DNA from: Trichocoleus sp. FACHB-40 | GTDB taxonomy: Bacteria; Cyanobacteriota; Cyanobacteriia; Cyanobacteriales; FACHB-T130 | Assembly (NCBI RefSeq): GCF_014695915.1 | Contig: NZ_JACJPF010000044.1 | Span: 1 to 64,000 of the forward strand | Reading direction: 5' to 3' | Length of the DNA: 64,000 bases | Shown here: positions 63,257 through 64,000 of the stretch, in pieces | How the letters are laid out: each line of letters opens with the position of its first letter | How positions within the stretch are numbered: the first letter of the stretch is position 1 | Position numbers and translations under genes: made by a program | The notes under the pieces: model-generated | Told to the model about the DNA's origin: nothing | The model's database searches: none | The model's input: the letters and a program-made list of their open reading frames with translations, nothing else

Positions 63257-64000
63257 ATGCAGGAAGAACAAAGTCAACGGGCAATTATAGCTTTTCAAGC
63301 ATTCCTAAATACACCCTTTCAGGAGTTACTTGAAGAGCATTGCAATTCTTCTCCAGAAGCTGCTGCTAGGCAATTATTTCAGGATGTTGCTGCTAGTATA
63401 CCCGCTTACAAAGCTTTTCTGAAAGAACAGGGTGTCAATCCTTCATCTATTCAAAGTTACCAGGATTTTCAAAAGCTTCCCCTGATTACTAAAGAGAATT
63501 ACCTGTCGCGTCACTCACTCCCAGACTTGTGCCGGAATGGGCAATTAGAAAGCTGCGACATAATTGCTGTTTCATCAGGTTCTACTGGCAAGCCTACATT
63601 TTGTCCTCGCTTTTTGAGTGATGAATTTCAGATTGCTACACGTTTTGAGCAAATTTTTTACGATAGCTTTTATGCTGACACGCGCCGCACCTTAGCTGTA
63701 ATTTGCTTTGCTTTGGGAACTTGGGTGGGGGGAATGTACACAACAAATTGCTGTCGCTATCTTGCCAGTAAAGGCTACCCCATTACTGTTATTACTCCCG
63801 GAAATAACAAAGAAGAAATATTCCGAGTTGTGCAGGAACTTGGTTCAGCATTTGAGCAAGTTGTACTGTTGGGATACCCGCCGTTTATTAAGGATGTTAT
63901 TGATAGCGGCATTGCACGGGGTGTAGAGTGGCAAAAATATCAAATAAAAATGGTTTTTACTGGAGAAGTTTTTAGTGAAGAATGGCGTAGTCTTGTAGGT
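63257..64000 (+). CDS. PaaK-like AMP-dependent ligase (partial, runs off the window)
   Basis: 248 codons are visible from ATG 63257, preceded by AGAGAGG. The protein resembles phenylacetate-CoA ligase-type adenylating enzymes: YKAFLKEQGVNPSSIQSYQD, FQKLPLITKENY, then the ATP-binding loop SSGSTGKPT at 106-114 and GEVFSEEWR near the end. These enzymes activate a carboxylic acid as its adenylate. The actual substrate, and whether a CoA-transfer step follows, cannot be told. The C-terminal half lies outside the window. Confidence 0.85.
   Translation, partial: MQEEQSQRAIIAFQAFLNTPFQELLEEHCNSSPEAAARQLFQDVAASIPAYKAFLKEQGVNPSSIQSYQDFQKLPLITKENYLSRHSLPDLCRNGQLESCDIIAVSSGSTGKPTFCPRFLSDEFQIATRFEQIFYDSFYADTRRTLAVICFALGTWVGGMYTTNCCRYLASKGYPITVITPGNNKEEIFRVVQELGSAFEQVVLLGYPPFIKDVIDSGIARGVEWQKYQIKMVFTGEVFSEEWRSLVG

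Overview
The window comes from a cyanobacterium. The RNA polymerase beta' subunit is split into separate rpoC1 and rpoC2 genes, the HIP1 octamer GCGATCGC is scattered throughout, and many genes belong to cyanobacterial families (myxoxanthophyll-type CrtD, DUF928, DUF1997, DUF4079, MenH of phylloquinone synthesis). The load of heptamer repeats, palindromic extragenic repeats, multi-PAS kinases and CHAT/haemagglutinin genes suggests a filamentous Oscillatoriales/Coleofasciculales-type organism. That taxonomic placement is inference. No rRNA, tRNA, CRISPR array or complete insertion sequence was seen.

Layout. 1-15.5 kb: an M16 peptidase, a histidine kinase with a short membrane sensor, a CrtD-like carotenoid desaturase, an eight-PAS histidine kinase followed 4 bp later by a receiver-kinase hybrid, a membrane-anchored repeat protein, the redox chaperone Hsp33 and a small conserved protein. 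15.7-25.1 kb: a two-partner secretion (TPS) locus, with DUF928, a TpsA haemagglutinin-like exoprotein and an exported CHAT-TPR protease on the minus strand, and the TpsB outer-membrane pore divergent on the plus strand. It is followed by a decayed Rpn-type nuclease gene. 25.3-28.6 kb: a large NACHT-HEAT STAND ATPase and a possible 54-residue ORF. 28.9-42.3 kb: core genes, with hisD-usp on the minus strand and rpsT, tatD, rpoB, rpoC1 and rpoC2 on the plus strand, ending in a strong terminator. 42.4-49.5 kb: an HtrA-type protease, an InrS-like metal sensor, a Uma2 nuclease, menH, a VOC protein, a membrane-anchored lambda-type lysozyme overlapping an SDR gene, DUF1997 and DUF4079. 49.6-58.5 kb: an RND efflux pair, a secreted unknown protein, and a Ser/Thr kinase followed 14 bp later by a tyrosine phosphatase-like gene. 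58.6-64 kb: a frameshifted MASE1 histidine kinase, a triple-PAS histidine kinase and the start of a PaaK-like adenylating enzyme that runs off the window.

Two themes stand out. First, sensory proteins: five histidine kinases, three of which (around 2.3, 58.6 and 60.8 kb) share almost the same kinase core fused to different input domains and lack an adjacent response regulator. Second, small repeats: several families of palindromic, MITE-like elements with swappable core modules, and 7-bp tandem repeats. These occupy spacers, including both spacers inside rpoB-rpoC1-rpoC2, and also lie in frame inside coding sequences. All three long genes of the TPS locus (TpsA, CHAT and TpsB) carry one, and a repeat-like stretch encodes much of the signal peptide of the RND fusion protein. 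The best candidates for a less described system are the TPS-CHAT-DUF928 locus and these coding-sequence-invading repeats.
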